A stretch of 64,000 nucleotides of DNA from LMDS01 sp039930465. Its GTDB lineage: Bacteria; Pseudomonadota; Gammaproteobacteria; Burkholderiales; Burkholderiaceae_C. How positions within the stretch are numbered: the first letter of the stretch is position 1; every line of letters begins with the position of its first letter. The notes beneath the pieces were generated by a model. That model was not told the origin of the DNA and searched no databases. It saw nothing but the letters and a program-made list of their open reading frames with translations. Positions 54,263-62,748 of this stretch are shown here, piece by piece. Both the position numbers and the translations under genes were made by a program. The stretch spans positions 1-64,000 of the forward strand of contig JBDTTU010000004.1 in NCBI GenBank assembly GCA_039930465.1, given 5' to 3'.

Positions 54263-55216
54263 TCAGGCGTGAACGTGACCGTGCGCGTGGTGCGAATGCC
54301 GGTGCTCCCAGCCGATCAGCACATCCCGTCCCTGGACCACCAGCGTGACACGCGCGCCCACGGGCAAGCTCACCTTCGGCTGCACGTGGCCAAACGGCAG
54401 GCCGGTCAAGATCGGCGTCTTCGTCAGCGTGCGCAGGTACTGCACCACGGTCTTGATGCTGTAGCCACGGTCGAGCGGCGATTTGCGGTAAGCGCTGAAG
54501 GCGCCGAGCACGAGCGCCTTCTGTGCGTCGAGCACCCCCGCCTGGTGCAGTTGCAGCAGGTTGCGCTCGATGCGGTAGGGCTGCTCGTTCACGTCTTCGA
54601 GGAACAGCACGCCACCTTTGATGCGGGGGAAGTGCTTCGTGCCGAGCATCGAGTTCACGATGCACAGGTTGCCACCCCACAGCGTGCCGCGCACCTGCAG
54701 CTCATCGAAGCCGGCTTCGGTGCGAAAGCCCACCGCTTCGAGCTCGCCGCTCATCGCTTCGAGAAAGCAGTCGCGCGTGATCTCGTCGACGCCGCCGGCC
54801 TCTTCGCTGCGGCCGAAGTCGTCGCAGGCCAGCGGGCCGGCCCAGGTGATGCCTTCGGCATGCGCCAGCAGGCCGAGCTGCAAGGCCGTGAGGTCGCTGT
54901 GCCCGACCCAGCGGGTGCCGTGCTCGACGCTGCGGGCGATGCGCTTCCAGTCGATGTGGTCAAGCAGGCGCGTCATGCCGTAGCCGCCGCGGGTGGCGAG
55001 TGCAACGGCCGGCATCTGCTCGGCCACGCGGTGCAGCGCGGCCAGGCGTGTTTGATCGTCCCCCGCAAAACGCTGCTGCTTGGCGAGCGCTGAAGCGTCG
55101 ATCTGCACCTCGAATCCGAGAGCTTTCAGGCGCTTGGCCGCGAGCCGCAATGGCGCTGCGGTGGTGAGCACGCCGGCCGGAGTGAACAGGTTGATAAGCG
55201 TCATCGATTCACTCAT
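54263..55216 (-). CDS. ldcA: LD-carboxypeptidase (muramoyltetrapeptide carboxypeptidase) with His-rich tail
   Basis: A 317-residue S66-family LD-carboxypeptidase, which removes the terminal D-Ala from murein tetrapeptides in the cytoplasm during cell-wall recycling. The nucleophile serine is in VGHSDLTALQ, preceded by ALATRGGYGMTRLL. The Glu and His parts are in VLFLEDVNEQPYRIERNL and GLPFGHVQPK. The last 14 residues (EHRHSHHAHGHVHA) contain seven histidines, a tail not normal for the family. Its start overlaps the tadA stop (ATGA). Confidence 0.92.
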   Translation of the reverse strand: MSESMTLINLFTPAGVLTTAAPLRLAAKRLKALGFEVQIDASALAKQQRFAGDDQTRLAALHRVAEQMPAVALATRGGYGMTRLLDHIDWKRIARSVEHGTRWVGHSDLTALQLGLLAHAEGITWAGPLACDDFGRSEEAGGVDEITRDCFLEAMSGELEAVGFRTEAGFDELQVRGTLWGGNLCIVNSMLGTKHFPRIKGGVLFLEDVNEQPYRIERNLLQLHQAGVLDAQKALVLGAFSAYRKSPLDRGYSIKTVVQYLRTLTKTPILTGLPFGHVQPKVSLPVGARVTLVVQGRDVLIGWEHRHSHHAHGHVHA

Positions 55217-55791
55217 GTTGGGGAAGGTGGCGCGTCGATCTCGACCGCTTCGCCGGCGGGGATCATCGGTTCTTCGTCGGGCGTGGCCGCCGCGCGGCGC
55301 TGCCGGTACTGCTCGCGCCGCTCGGCGAAGAAGTCGCGCAGCACGGCACCGCATTCATCGGCCAGCACGCCGCCCTGTACGGCCGTGTGGTGGTTGAGTT
55401 GGGCTTGCGCGAACAGGTCGACCACCGAGCCGGCCGCGCCGGTCTTCGGGTCGGAGGCACCAAACACCACCCGCTTGAAACGGGCGTGCATCAAGGCCAT
55501 CGCGCACATCGCGCAGGGTTCGAGCGTGACGAACAGTTCGCACTCTGGCAGACGGTAGTTCGCGAGCAACTGCGCGGCGTGGCGCAGCGCCACGATCTCG
55601 GCGTGCGCGGTGGGGTCGTGTTCGGTGATCGGGCGGTTGTAGCCGGTGGCGATGACCCGCCCGGCACGCATGATCACGGCGCCCACCGGCACCTCGCCGA
55701 CCAGCCACGCGTTGTGCGCCTGGTCGAGTGCGATGCGCATGGCTTGTTCGTCGGAAGCGGAGTGAGCGTCGGTCATTGGAGAACTGTTCAT
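55213..55791 (-). CDS. tadA: tRNA-specific adenosine deaminase
   Basis: TadA (192 residues) deaminates the wobble adenosine of tRNA-Arg(ACG) to inosine. Zinc-site motifs are HAE in PTAHAEIVAL and PCxxC in LEPCAMCAMAL. The fold spans about 12-160, followed by a basic helix (ERREQYRQRR) and an acidic/proline tail. Two in-frame ATGs five codons apart (MNSSPM) could serve as start. It is coupled to ldcA. Confidence 0.95.
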   Translation of the reverse strand: MNSSPMTDAHSASDEQAMRIALDQAHNAWLVGEVPVGAVIMRAGRVIATGYNRPITEHDPTAHAEIVALRHAAQLLANYRLPECELFVTLEPCAMCAMALMHARFKRVVFGASDPKTGAAGSVVDLFAQAQLNHHTAVQGGVLADECGAVLRDFFAERREQYRQRRAAATPDEEPMIPAGEAVEIDAPPSPT

Positions 55792-56038
55792 GCACGCGCA
55801 GCGAGGGTTTCAGTGCGGCTGGCCGCGGCATGTCGCGGCCTTGGCGCGACTGTACACAGCACAGGGTGTCCCGCCCCGCGATGGCGACTTCCAGAGCGAT
55901 GCCGCGGGTGCATGTATCCATCGTACAGGGACGAGCACGAAGCACGCTGCCTGATCCCGTTCATCCTGATTGGAGCGCCTGCTGTTAAGGCTTGTACGAC
56001 ACTTGCTCTCAGGCCAGATTGGCCGTCAGCGCGGAGCC

Positions 56039-56788
56039 TCAGACCACGACATCCTGTTTGGCGCGCCCGAGGTAGATCTCGCTGAGGCGAGCGTCGTTGA
56101 GCAGCGCTGCTGCCGCCCCTTGTTGCACCAGATTGCCCGTCTCGAGTACGTACCCGCGGTCGGCCACCTCGAGTGCTGCGCGCGCGTTCTGCTCGACCAT
56201 CAGAATCGACACGCCTTCGGTTCTCAAGCGCGAAATGACGCCGAAGATCTCGGCCACGATGAGCGGAGCGAGCCCGAGACTGGGCTCGTCGAGCATCAGC
56301 AGCCTGGGTCGAAGCATCAGTGCCCGACCGATGGCCAGCATCTGGCGTTCGCCGCCCGACAGCGTGCCTGCGATCTGCCGCTGGCGCTCCTTGAGACGGG
56401 GGAATATCTCGAAGACTCGCGACAGCTCGCTCTCCAGTCGGCGCTCGCCGGCCAAGTACCTGCTGAAAGCCCCGAGCTGCAGATTCTCGCGAACGGTCAT
56501 GTCGCCGAACAGGTCGCGCGTTTCGGGCACGAGGGTCATGCCTTGGCGCACGCGGTCGGCGATCGACCACTTGTTGATGGCAACACCGCCGTAGGCGATG
56601 TGCCCGGAGAACGGCAGAATGCCCATCAATGCTTCGAGCGTTGTCGTCTTCCCGGCGCCGTTGGGTCCGAGAAGGGTAACGACCTCACCCTGCGACACCG
56701 ACAGGCTCACATCGCGAACGGCCTCGACGGCGCCGTAGCGAACAGTCAGGTCGCGGACCTCGAAGTCCAGCGGCTTTTCGCCTGTCAT
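56039..56788 (-). CDS. livF: Branched-chain amino acid-type ABC transporter ATPase (LivF)
   Basis: A 249-residue ABC ATPase of the LivF type: Walker A LLGPNGAGKTTTLEAL, LivF-specific TLVPETRDLFGDMTVRENL, signature TLSGGERQMLAIGRAL, Walker B LLMLDEPSLGLAP and H-loop MVEQNARAAL. It forms the second ATPase of a high-affinity importer with the LivHMG fusion whose stop overlaps its start by 4 nt. Liv-type systems also carry amides, aromatic acids and urea, so the substrate is open. Confidence 0.94.
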   Translation of the reverse strand: MTGEKPLDFEVRDLTVRYGAVEAVRDVSLSVSQGEVVTLLGPNGAGKTTTLEALMGILPFSGHIAYGGVAINKWSIADRVRQGMTLVPETRDLFGDMTVRENLQLGAFSRYLAGERRLESELSRVFEIFPRLKERQRQIAGTLSGGERQMLAIGRALMLRPRLLMLDEPSLGLAPLIVAEIFGVISRLRTEGVSILMVEQNARAALEVADRGYVLETGNLVQQGAAAALLNDARLSEIYLGRAKQDVVV

Positions 56789-59667
56789 GCCGCCACTCCG
56801 AGGTAGGCCGAGATCACGTCGGGGTGAGACTGCACCTCGGCGGGGGCGCCCGCGGCCAGCGTGCGCCCGAAGTTCTGAACGATGACGCGATCGGCCAGTT
56901 CCATGACGAACGCCATGTCGTGTTCGACCAGAAGAATGGCGACACCCTCGGCACGCAATCCGCGAAGCAGCACAGCCAGTTCATGCTTTTCCGCCGCGCG
57001 CAGACCCGCGGCCGGCTCGTCGAGCAGAAGCATCTTCGGATCTGACGCCAATGCGCGCGCGACTTCGAGGATCCTTTGCTTCCCCAGGGGCAGCGCGCCG
57101 GCATGCACGTGAGCCAAATCTCCGAGCCCGACTCGAACAAGCGTCGCAGCGGCGCCGCGCAGGGCGCCTCGCTCTTCATGTCGGTCGAGTCGCAGCAAGG
57201 CGGCAAGCATGCCCGACCCACCCAGCCGATAACCGCCCAGTGCAACGTTCTCGAGCGCCGAGAGATCGTTCAGCAGCTTCACGTGCTGGAAGGTGCGGGA
57301 CAGCCCGATTCGAGCGATCGCGTGGGGGGGCATGCCATCGACGCGAGTGCCCTCGAAAAGAATGCTGCCGCTCGATGCGTTGAGCGCGCCCGAGATCAGA
57401 TTGAAGATCGTGGACTTGCCCGCACCATTCGGCCCGATGACGGCGACGATCTCGCCGGGAAAAACCTCGAAGCTGACATCCGCGACAGCTTTCAGCCCGC
57501 CGAACTGCTTCGACACGTCCACCAATTTGAGCAACGGCCCGTCTTTGCGCACCCGCGCTGCGGGCTTGGGTACGATCGGTGCCACGATCGCGTCGGCCCT
57601 GGGCGATGTCCTGGCGAAAGCGCTGACAAGATACGCCAGCCCGTGCTGCGTGCGCTGCAGCAAGACAATGATGATCAGGCCGAAGAACACCTTCTCGACA
57701 TTGCCCGCACGTTCGAAGAACCCGGTTCTCAAAACGTTCTGGAGCCAGTCGTTGAGGACACGCACCGCGGTCGATCCCAGCATGGCGCCGGCGATCTGCT
57801 CGACCCCGCCCACGACGGCCATGAAGACGTACTGAACGCTCATGTCCAGCCCGAACGACGACGGGTTGATGAACCGTTGCATGTGCGCGTAGAGCCAGCC
57901 CGAGATGCCGGCGTACACGGCGGCGCAGACGAACACCTTGGTCTTCAGCAAGCCCACGTCGACGCCCATGCTTTCGGCCATCAGCGACTTGCTCTTCAGT
58001 GCGCGAATCGCACGGCCGATGCGTGAATCGAGCAGGTTTCGCGTCGTCCAGCCGAGGATCAGCATCAGCGACACCACCAGGAAATAAACACGGAACTCGT
58101 AGCTGCCCTGCGTGCCGCCCCAACTGCCCAGCGGAATCGCTGGCAGATCGGTCATGCCGGTCGATGCGCCAATGCTGTCGGTGTTGGAGAACACGTAGAA
58201 GATGCTGACCGACCAGGCGATGGTTGCGATCGGGAGGTAGTGACCGCGCATGCGCAGCGTGATGGCGCCCAGCATCCAGGCGCAGAGCGCCGTCGTCGCG
58301 AGGGAGGCCGGCAACGACAGCCAGGGGGACAGACCCCACGACGTTGTCAACACGGCGGAGGTGTAAGCCCCGATGCCGACGAACGCGGCCTGTCCGAACG
58401 AGACCTGGCCGGCAACGCCTGTCAGCAGGATGACGCCGTAGCAGACGATGGCATACAGGCAGGCATAACTGACCAGCGTGACGTAGAACCGCGAAAGCAC
58501 GAAGGGCAGCGCCGCGAAGCCGACCACCACCGCGCATGCCCATACACCTCGGGGCACACGCTGGATCGCAGCTTGAACTCGACGAAATTGCGGCCAGGTA
58601 CTGCGCGGTGCGTCAACCGACTTCTCCTCTTCGTCATCGATCGAGTGCCTTGCGAGAAGCGAGCACCCGAGCAGGATGGGAACCATCAACGCAAACACCA
58701 GCGACTCTTTGTACGCGCTCGACCAGAAGGCAGCGAAACTTTCGAAGACCCCGATCCCCAGTGCGCCGACGGCCGCCAGCGGGTAGCTCACCATCGCACC
58801 GACAGTCGCCCCGACAAACGCCTTCAAGCTGATCAGAAAGCCGGAGTTGTAGTAGATGGTCACGAAGGGCGCGATGAGTATGCCCGCCGTTGCGCAAATG
58901 AACGCGGCGAGCGTGAAGCTGGTTGTGCCTGCCATGTCGGCACTGATGCCCATCAATGCGGCGCCGCGGCGATTGCTCGCCGTGGCTCTCAATGCACGCC
59001 CATACATCGTGTGCTGGGAAAACCAGAACAGCACGCAAACCAAAAGCACGCTGACAGCGAGCACGACCACGCTCTGCACTGCCACGCTCTCGCCGGCCAC
59101 GTCAAACCGCGCATCACTGAACGGCGTGGTGCGTGCCCCATCGGGCCCGAATGCCACGAGCGCCAAACCATCCATGACGAAGTGCGTCGCCACCGAGACG
59201 ATCAGCAGCACGAGGATCGAGGCGTGCGCGATGGGCTGATAGACCAGGCGGTACATCGATGCGCCGAGCGGAACGACGATGGCCAGCGTCAGCACGACTT
59301 GCCACGCCATCGGCACGCCGGTTCTTGGCCCCCAGTGGGCGACGGCGGCCACCGCCGCGGGCACCACGAACCATCCGAAAAGAGGTCGCGCGAACTTCGG
59401 CGCAGCCGCTCGAACGCGCCGAAGGCGCTTCAGCTCGACCAGGCCGGCACAGGCACTCGCCGACAACATGAACCACACCGTCATCGGTGTATGCCCACCT
59501 TGCAGCGCGTAGATGGTCAGCGCGCCGTAGGAGACGAACTCGCCAGCTTGCACCAGGATGACCCGTGTCACGCCGAACACGAGAACCAGCGCGAGTGCGA
59601 TCAGGCTGTACACGGCCCCATTGGTCAGTCCCTCCTGCAGCAGGGAGAGTGCAACGCTGAAGTCCAT
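56785..59667 (-). CDS. LivH-LivM-LivG triple fusion (two permeases plus ATPase in one protein)
   Basis: One uninterrupted 960-residue frame contains three normally separate subunits of a branched-chain-type importer. Residues 1-340 are a LivH permease (GLTNGAVYSLIALALVLVFG at 13-32). A polar linker (341-370) follows. Residues 371-680 are a LivM permease (YGVILLTGVAGQVSFGQAAF, 410-429). A second linker (681-710) follows. Residues 711-960 are a LivG ATPase with Walker A GPNGAGKS (745-752), signature region LPLGKQRILEVARAL (859-873), Walker B LLLDEPAAGL (880-889) and VEHDM (914-918). All key ATPase residues are intact. LivM-LivG fusions are known; a three-part fusion is much less usual. Stop overlaps livF start. 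Confidence 0.93.
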   Translation of the reverse strand: MDFSVALSLLQEGLTNGAVYSLIALALVLVFGVTRVILVQAGEFVSYGALTIYALQGGHTPMTVWFMLSASACAGLVELKRLRRVRAAAPKFARPLFGWFVVPAAVAAVAHWGPRTGVPMAWQVVLTLAIVVPLGASMYRLVYQPIAHASILVLLIVSVATHFVMDGLALVAFGPDGARTTPFSDARFDVAGESVAVQSVVVLAVSVLLVCVLFWFSQHTMYGRALRATASNRRGAALMGISADMAGTTSFTLAAFICATAGILIAPFVTIYYNSGFLISLKAFVGATVGAMVSYPLAAVGALGIGVFESFAAFWSSAYKESLVFALMVPILLGCSLLARHSIDDEEEKSVDAPRSTWPQFRRVQAAIQRVPRGVWACAVVVGFAALPFVLSRFYVTLVSYACLYAIVCYGVILLTGVAGQVSFGQAAFVGIGAYTSAVLTTSWGLSPWLSLPASLATTALCAWMLGAITLRMRGHYLPIATIAWSVSIFYVFSNTDSIGASTGMTDLPAIPLGSWGGTQGSYEFRVYFLVVSLMLILGWTTRNLLDSRIGRAIRALKSKSLMAESMGVDVGLLKTKVFVCAAVYAGISGWLYAHMQRFINPSSFGLDMSVQYVFMAVVGGVEQIAGAMLGSTAVRVLNDWLQNVLRTGFFERAGNVEKVFFGLIIIVLLQRTQHGLAYLVSAFARTSPRADAIVAPIVPKPAARVRKDGPLLKLVDVSKQFGGLKAVADVSFEVFPGEIVAVIGPNGAGKSTIFNLISGALNASSGSILFEGTRVDGMPPHAIARIGLSRTFQHVKLLNDLSALENVALGGYRLGGSGMLAALLRLDRHEERGALRGAAATLVRVGLGDLAHVHAGALPLGKQRILEVARALASDPKMLLLDEPAAGLRAAEKHELAVLLRGLRAEGVAILLVEHDMAFVMELADRVIVQNFGRTLAAGAPAEVQSHPDVISAYLGVAA

Positions 59668-59712
59668 GGGGAGGATCCTGTCGGATCAGTGCGCCGAGAT
59701 TGGCCTGCTGAC

Positions 59713-60873
59713 CTACTTGACGAGCGTCCAGCGCCCCTGGGTGACCGTCATCATCAATGCAGCCTCTCGGTCCATGCCATTGTGGTTGGCTGGGGTCATG
59801 TTGTAGATGCCCTGCGTGCCGACCACCCCTTTGCTCGCTTCGAGGGCGTCACGCAATGCGGCCCGAAACTCGCTTGTGCCGGGAGCTGCGGTCTTCAATG
59901 CGAAGGGGATGGCCGACTGAAGCAGCAGACCCGCGTCGTAGACGTTCGAACCGAAGGTTGACGGTTTTCCGCCGTAGACCTTCTCGTAAGCTGCGATGTA
60001 GCCGAGTGCCACCTTCTTGATCGGGCTGCCGTCGTCAAGTTGCTCGACCACCTGCATCGGCCCTGCCGCCATCAGCGCGCCTTCTGCCGACTTGCCGGCG
60101 AGACGGATGAATTCGTCCGAGGCCGCACCGTTGGTCTGGTAGACCTTGCCGCGAAAGCCCCGGTCCGCGAGCGACTGCTGTCCCAGCGCCGACGTTCCGC
60201 CAGCGGCTGCAACCAGTACCGCATCAGGCTTGGCCGCAACGATCCGGATCGCCTGGGCAGCGATGCTGCTGTCGGTGCGCTGAAAGCGTTCCTCTGCAAC
60301 CAGCTTGATGCCCGCCTTCTCGATGATCGGGGCAAGCGACTTTGCCCACTCTTCGCCGAGCGAGTCGTTCACCCGCAGCAGTGCCAGCGTTTTCACCTGA
60401 GCGGTGACCATGTGGTCAACTTCGACTTTGAGGATGAGCTGGTTCGCCTGAGAGGCCTTGAACACCCACTTGCGCTGCGCATCCATCGGGAAGATGACGG
60501 CGTCGGTGCCGACAGCCGCGATCAATGGCGTCTTGGATTCCGCCACGAAACTCAGGATCGCCATGGCGTTCGGTGAGATCGACGGGCCGATCATCGCGTC
60601 GACCTTGTCCTCGGAGATCAACTTCTTGGCATTGTTCACCGCGGTCGTGGCGTCGCCACCGTCGTCGAGCACGACGTATTCGACACTGGCCGAGCCGATC
60701 TTGGCGGGCAGCAACTTGGCCGAGTTGCGTTGCGGCACACCGATGACAGAGGCGGGCCCGGTGCTGGAGACCAACACCCCGATCTTGATGTCGGCAGCCA
60801 TTGCCGTGGAGGCCGCCGAGAGCGCACACACCAGCGCTGCGCGAGCAAAAGTTTGAAAACTGCGGAATGGCAT
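59713..60873 (-). CDS. Liv-type periplasmic substrate-binding protein
   Basis: A 386-residue binding protein of the LivJ/LivK family (peripla_BP_6). It has a signal peptide (ALVCALSAASTAMAADIK, cleavage near residue 26). The first lobe begins KIGVLVSSTGPASVIGVPQR, then DDGGDATTAVNNAKKLI and IGPSISPNAM. The second lobe has AYEKVYGGKPSTFGSNVYDA. It lies 45 bp upstream of the LivHMG fusion gene and is the first gene of the operon. The binding pocket resembles those of ABC proteins for aromatic or aliphatic acids as much as for Leu/Ile/Val, so the ligand is not called. Confidence 0.92.
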   Translation of the reverse strand: MPFRSFQTFARAALVCALSAASTAMAADIKIGVLVSSTGPASVIGVPQRNSAKLLPAKIGSASVEYVVLDDGGDATTAVNNAKKLISEDKVDAMIGPSISPNAMAILSFVAESKTPLIAAVGTDAVIFPMDAQRKWVFKASQANQLILKVEVDHMVTAQVKTLALLRVNDSLGEEWAKSLAPIIEKAGIKLVAEERFQRTDSSIAAQAIRIVAAKPDAVLVAAAGGTSALGQQSLADRGFRGKVYQTNGAASDEFIRLAGKSAEGALMAAGPMQVVEQLDDGSPIKKVALGYIAAYEKVYGGKPSTFGSNVYDAGLLLQSAIPFALKTAAPGTSEFRAALRDALEASKGVVGTQGIYNMTPANHNGMDREAALMMTVTQGRWTLVK

Positions 60874-60956
60874 GAGAGCTCCTTGTGAGTAAGTCGACGT
60901 CGCCCCGGAAGCGCGAACATCAAGGAATGAATGATATGCGTGTCGTCTTCAATCTC

Positions 60957-60986
60957 CTATTACGGGAAATCGATAACTCTTGTCAA
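60957..60986 (-). promoter_or_regulatory. Probable promoter of the liv-type operon
   Basis: On the minus strand a perfect TTGACA (60981-60986) is followed after 18 bp by TAATAG (60957-60962, weak -10). It lies about 85 bp upstream of the binding-protein start. The -35 overlaps the first of two direct repeats CAATGCAAA (60984-60992 and 61001-61009). Confidence 0.5.
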
Positions 60987-61094
60987 TGCAAATCTCAGGC
61001 CAATGCAAACTCACCATGCACACAATGCGGGGACAGACTGCCCGCCACAAAGAGGGAAGTCAGTGCCAGACGCACTTTGGTAGTGCAGGACTAA

Positions 61095-61115
61095 ATATGC
61101 GCTGTTCCCGCATAT
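61095..61115. promoter_or_regulatory. Perfect inverted repeat, candidate operator
   Basis: ATATGCG-CTGTTCC-CGCATAT: 7-bp perfect arms with a 7-bp centre, 43 bp before the SDR start codon and about 110 bp behind the divergent liv-type promoter. It is well placed for a dimeric regulator such as the IclR protein encoded 1.6 kb away, but binding is inferred. Confidence 0.55.
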
Positions 61116-61157
61116 CGGCACCTAGTACACTTTTGGTCTCGTTCCAGTGGCGCCTCG

Positions 61158-61988
61158 ATGCACAGCAAGCGCTCGCTCATGAAAGGAAGCTTCTTGACCT
61201 CACCACTCCGCTTGCCAGTCGCCGAGGTGCCGCCCGGTCATCCTGGTCCACGCGCCCGCTTCGCCATCGTGGGCGGCCGGGGCGGCGTCGGGCAGCGACT
61301 CGTGTCCGCGTGCCTGCGCATGGGCCACGACGTGGCCGTTCTCGACCTGCTGGCGGCCGAGAGCTCATCGAACGACGCGCCAAAGGCGCTGTTCATCGGC
61401 ACGGATGTTTGCGATGACGCCTCCGTCCACGACGCCTTCCAGTTGTTGGGTCGGCATTGGGACGGGCTGGATCAACTGGTCTTCCTCGTCGGGTTCTCGA
61501 CCATTCCGCCGCAGTCGCTGCGCGACTCGAGTCTCGGCGATTGGGACCGCATCATCGACGGCAACCTTCGCTCCGCTTACGCGACCATCAGGGCCGCGCT
61601 CCCCTTGATGGACAAAGGCCATGCCCCGAGCATCGTGCTGGTCACGTCCGCGCTGACCCTGGCGCCCCAGAAGGGCTACGGTGCGTACATCGCCGCCAAA
61701 CTCGGCGTCAGCGGGTTGGTGAAATCGCTCGCCGTCGAGCTCGCCCCGGCGATCCGCATCAACGCCGTGGCACCGAGTGCCATGTTGACGCCCTTCCTGG
61801 CCGGCGGCTCGGACGACCCGGCCAAGCGCGACTGGTTCGACGCCAAGGCCGCCGCCGCCGCGATACCGCTGGGTCGCCTGTGCACGCCGGACGACGTTGT
61901 TGGCCCGATCCTGTTTCTGTCGGGCCCGGCCGCAGGCTTCGTCACCGGACAGACCCTCCACGTGAGCGGCGGTCGCGTACTTCCATGA
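61158..61988 (+). CDS. Short-chain dehydrogenase/reductase
   Basis: A 276-residue SDR. Cofactor loop FAIVGGRGGVGQRLVSACL (about 35-53) deviates from the usual TGxxxGIG. Asp62 in VAVLDLL is typical of NAD preference. The active-site residues are Ser in IVLVTSALTL and the Tyr-Lys pair in GYGAYIAAKLGV. The C-terminal GFVTGQTLHVSGGRVLP is standard. The N-terminal 30 residues have no SDR similarity, and an ATG at 61179 is an alternative start. It is followed 4 bp later by a GST gene and is divergent from the liv-type operon. The substrate is unknown. Confidence 0.86.
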   Translation: MHSKRSLMKGSFLTSPLRLPVAEVPPGHPGPRARFAIVGGRGGVGQRLVSACLRMGHDVAVLDLLAAESSSNDAPKALFIGTDVCDDASVHDAFQLLGRHWDGLDQLVFLVGFSTIPPQSLRDSSLGDWDRIIDGNLRSAYATIRAALPLMDKGHAPSIVLVTSALTLAPQKGYGAYIAAKLGVSGLVKSLAVELAPAIRINAVAPSAMLTPFLAGGSDDPAKRDWFDAKAAAAAIPLGRLCTPDDVVGPILFLSGPAAGFVTGQTLHVSGGRVLP

Positions 61989-61992
61989 CCCC

Positions 61993-62628
61993 ATGATCCA
62001 TCTCTACTCGGACCAGACCCCCAACGGCCTGCGAGCTGCGATCGTGCTCGAAGAGTCGGGGCTGCCGTTCACCCCGATCCGCATCGACACCGGTCGGGGC
62101 GAACAGCACTCGCCGTCTTTCGCAGCACTCAATCCCGCTTGCGCCATCCCGGTGATCGTTGATGACGATGGACCCGGCCGAGAGCACCTGATCCTGGCTC
62201 AGTCGGGCGCCATCGTGCTCTACGTGGCGAACAAGTGCGGTCGGCTGGTGCCGACTGACCCTGTCCGACGGGCGCACATGTACCACTGGTTCATGCAGAT
62301 CGCGACAGACGTCACTGCGGCGAGCAGCTGGATCTTCAACCACGCCCGCGGCATGCCGATCAAATCGACGGAGAACGCAGCGTGGCTCGAAGCGCGGCTG
62401 GCACGGGCGCTCACGGAGACGGATCGCTGGCTCGGCCAGCACGAGTACTTTGCCGACGAACTGTCGATCGCCGACTTGCTCTTGTTTCCGACCTCTTCGT
62501 TCCGCCGCAAGATGCTTGTCGAAGCCGGCACCTACCCCAACCTTTGCCGGTGGGGTGCACAAGTGGAGCAGCGCGCCGCAGTGCGCCGCGGCATGGCACT
62601 GTTCGACGAACCCACGACCAGCGCGTAA
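61993..62628 (+). CDS. Glutathione S-transferase (Ure2-like/nu type)
   Basis: A 211-residue glutathione transferase. The N-terminal thioredoxin fold begins MIHLYSDQTPNGLRAAIVLE, with the TPNG motif (9-12) of YfcG/Ure2-like enzymes, cis-Pro in NPACAIPVIVD and the glutathione-binding AQSGAIVLYVA. An all-helical C-terminal domain contains ELSIADLLLFP. Members of this group act as disulfide reductases or in dechlorination and ether-cleaving steps. The gene follows the SDR after 4 bp, so the two are co-transcribed and probably act in one pathway. Confidence 0.88.
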   Translation: MIHLYSDQTPNGLRAAIVLEESGLPFTPIRIDTGRGEQHSPSFAALNPACAIPVIVDDDGPGREHLILAQSGAIVLYVANKCGRLVPTDPVRRAHMYHWFMQIATDVTAASSWIFNHARGMPIKSTENAAWLEARLARALTETDRWLGQHEYFADELSIADLLLFPTSSFRRKMLVEAGTYPNLCRWGAQVEQRAAVRRGMALFDEPTTSA

Positions 62629-62748
62629 GCGACACTGGCCGCTCGGTCCAGGCCATCGAGCCCGCCCCGCCCGACCTCATCGAAAGCCACGTGTGCGCAT
62701 CAAGCGCCTCCCCTAAGATCTCACTGTCAATCAACACCTGCCCACACC

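Noticed and set aside
58240..59961. Plus-strand open frame of about 570 codons opposite the LivHMG fusion
   Set aside because: Antisense shadow, rich in Arg, His and Gln, running into the binding-protein gene as well.
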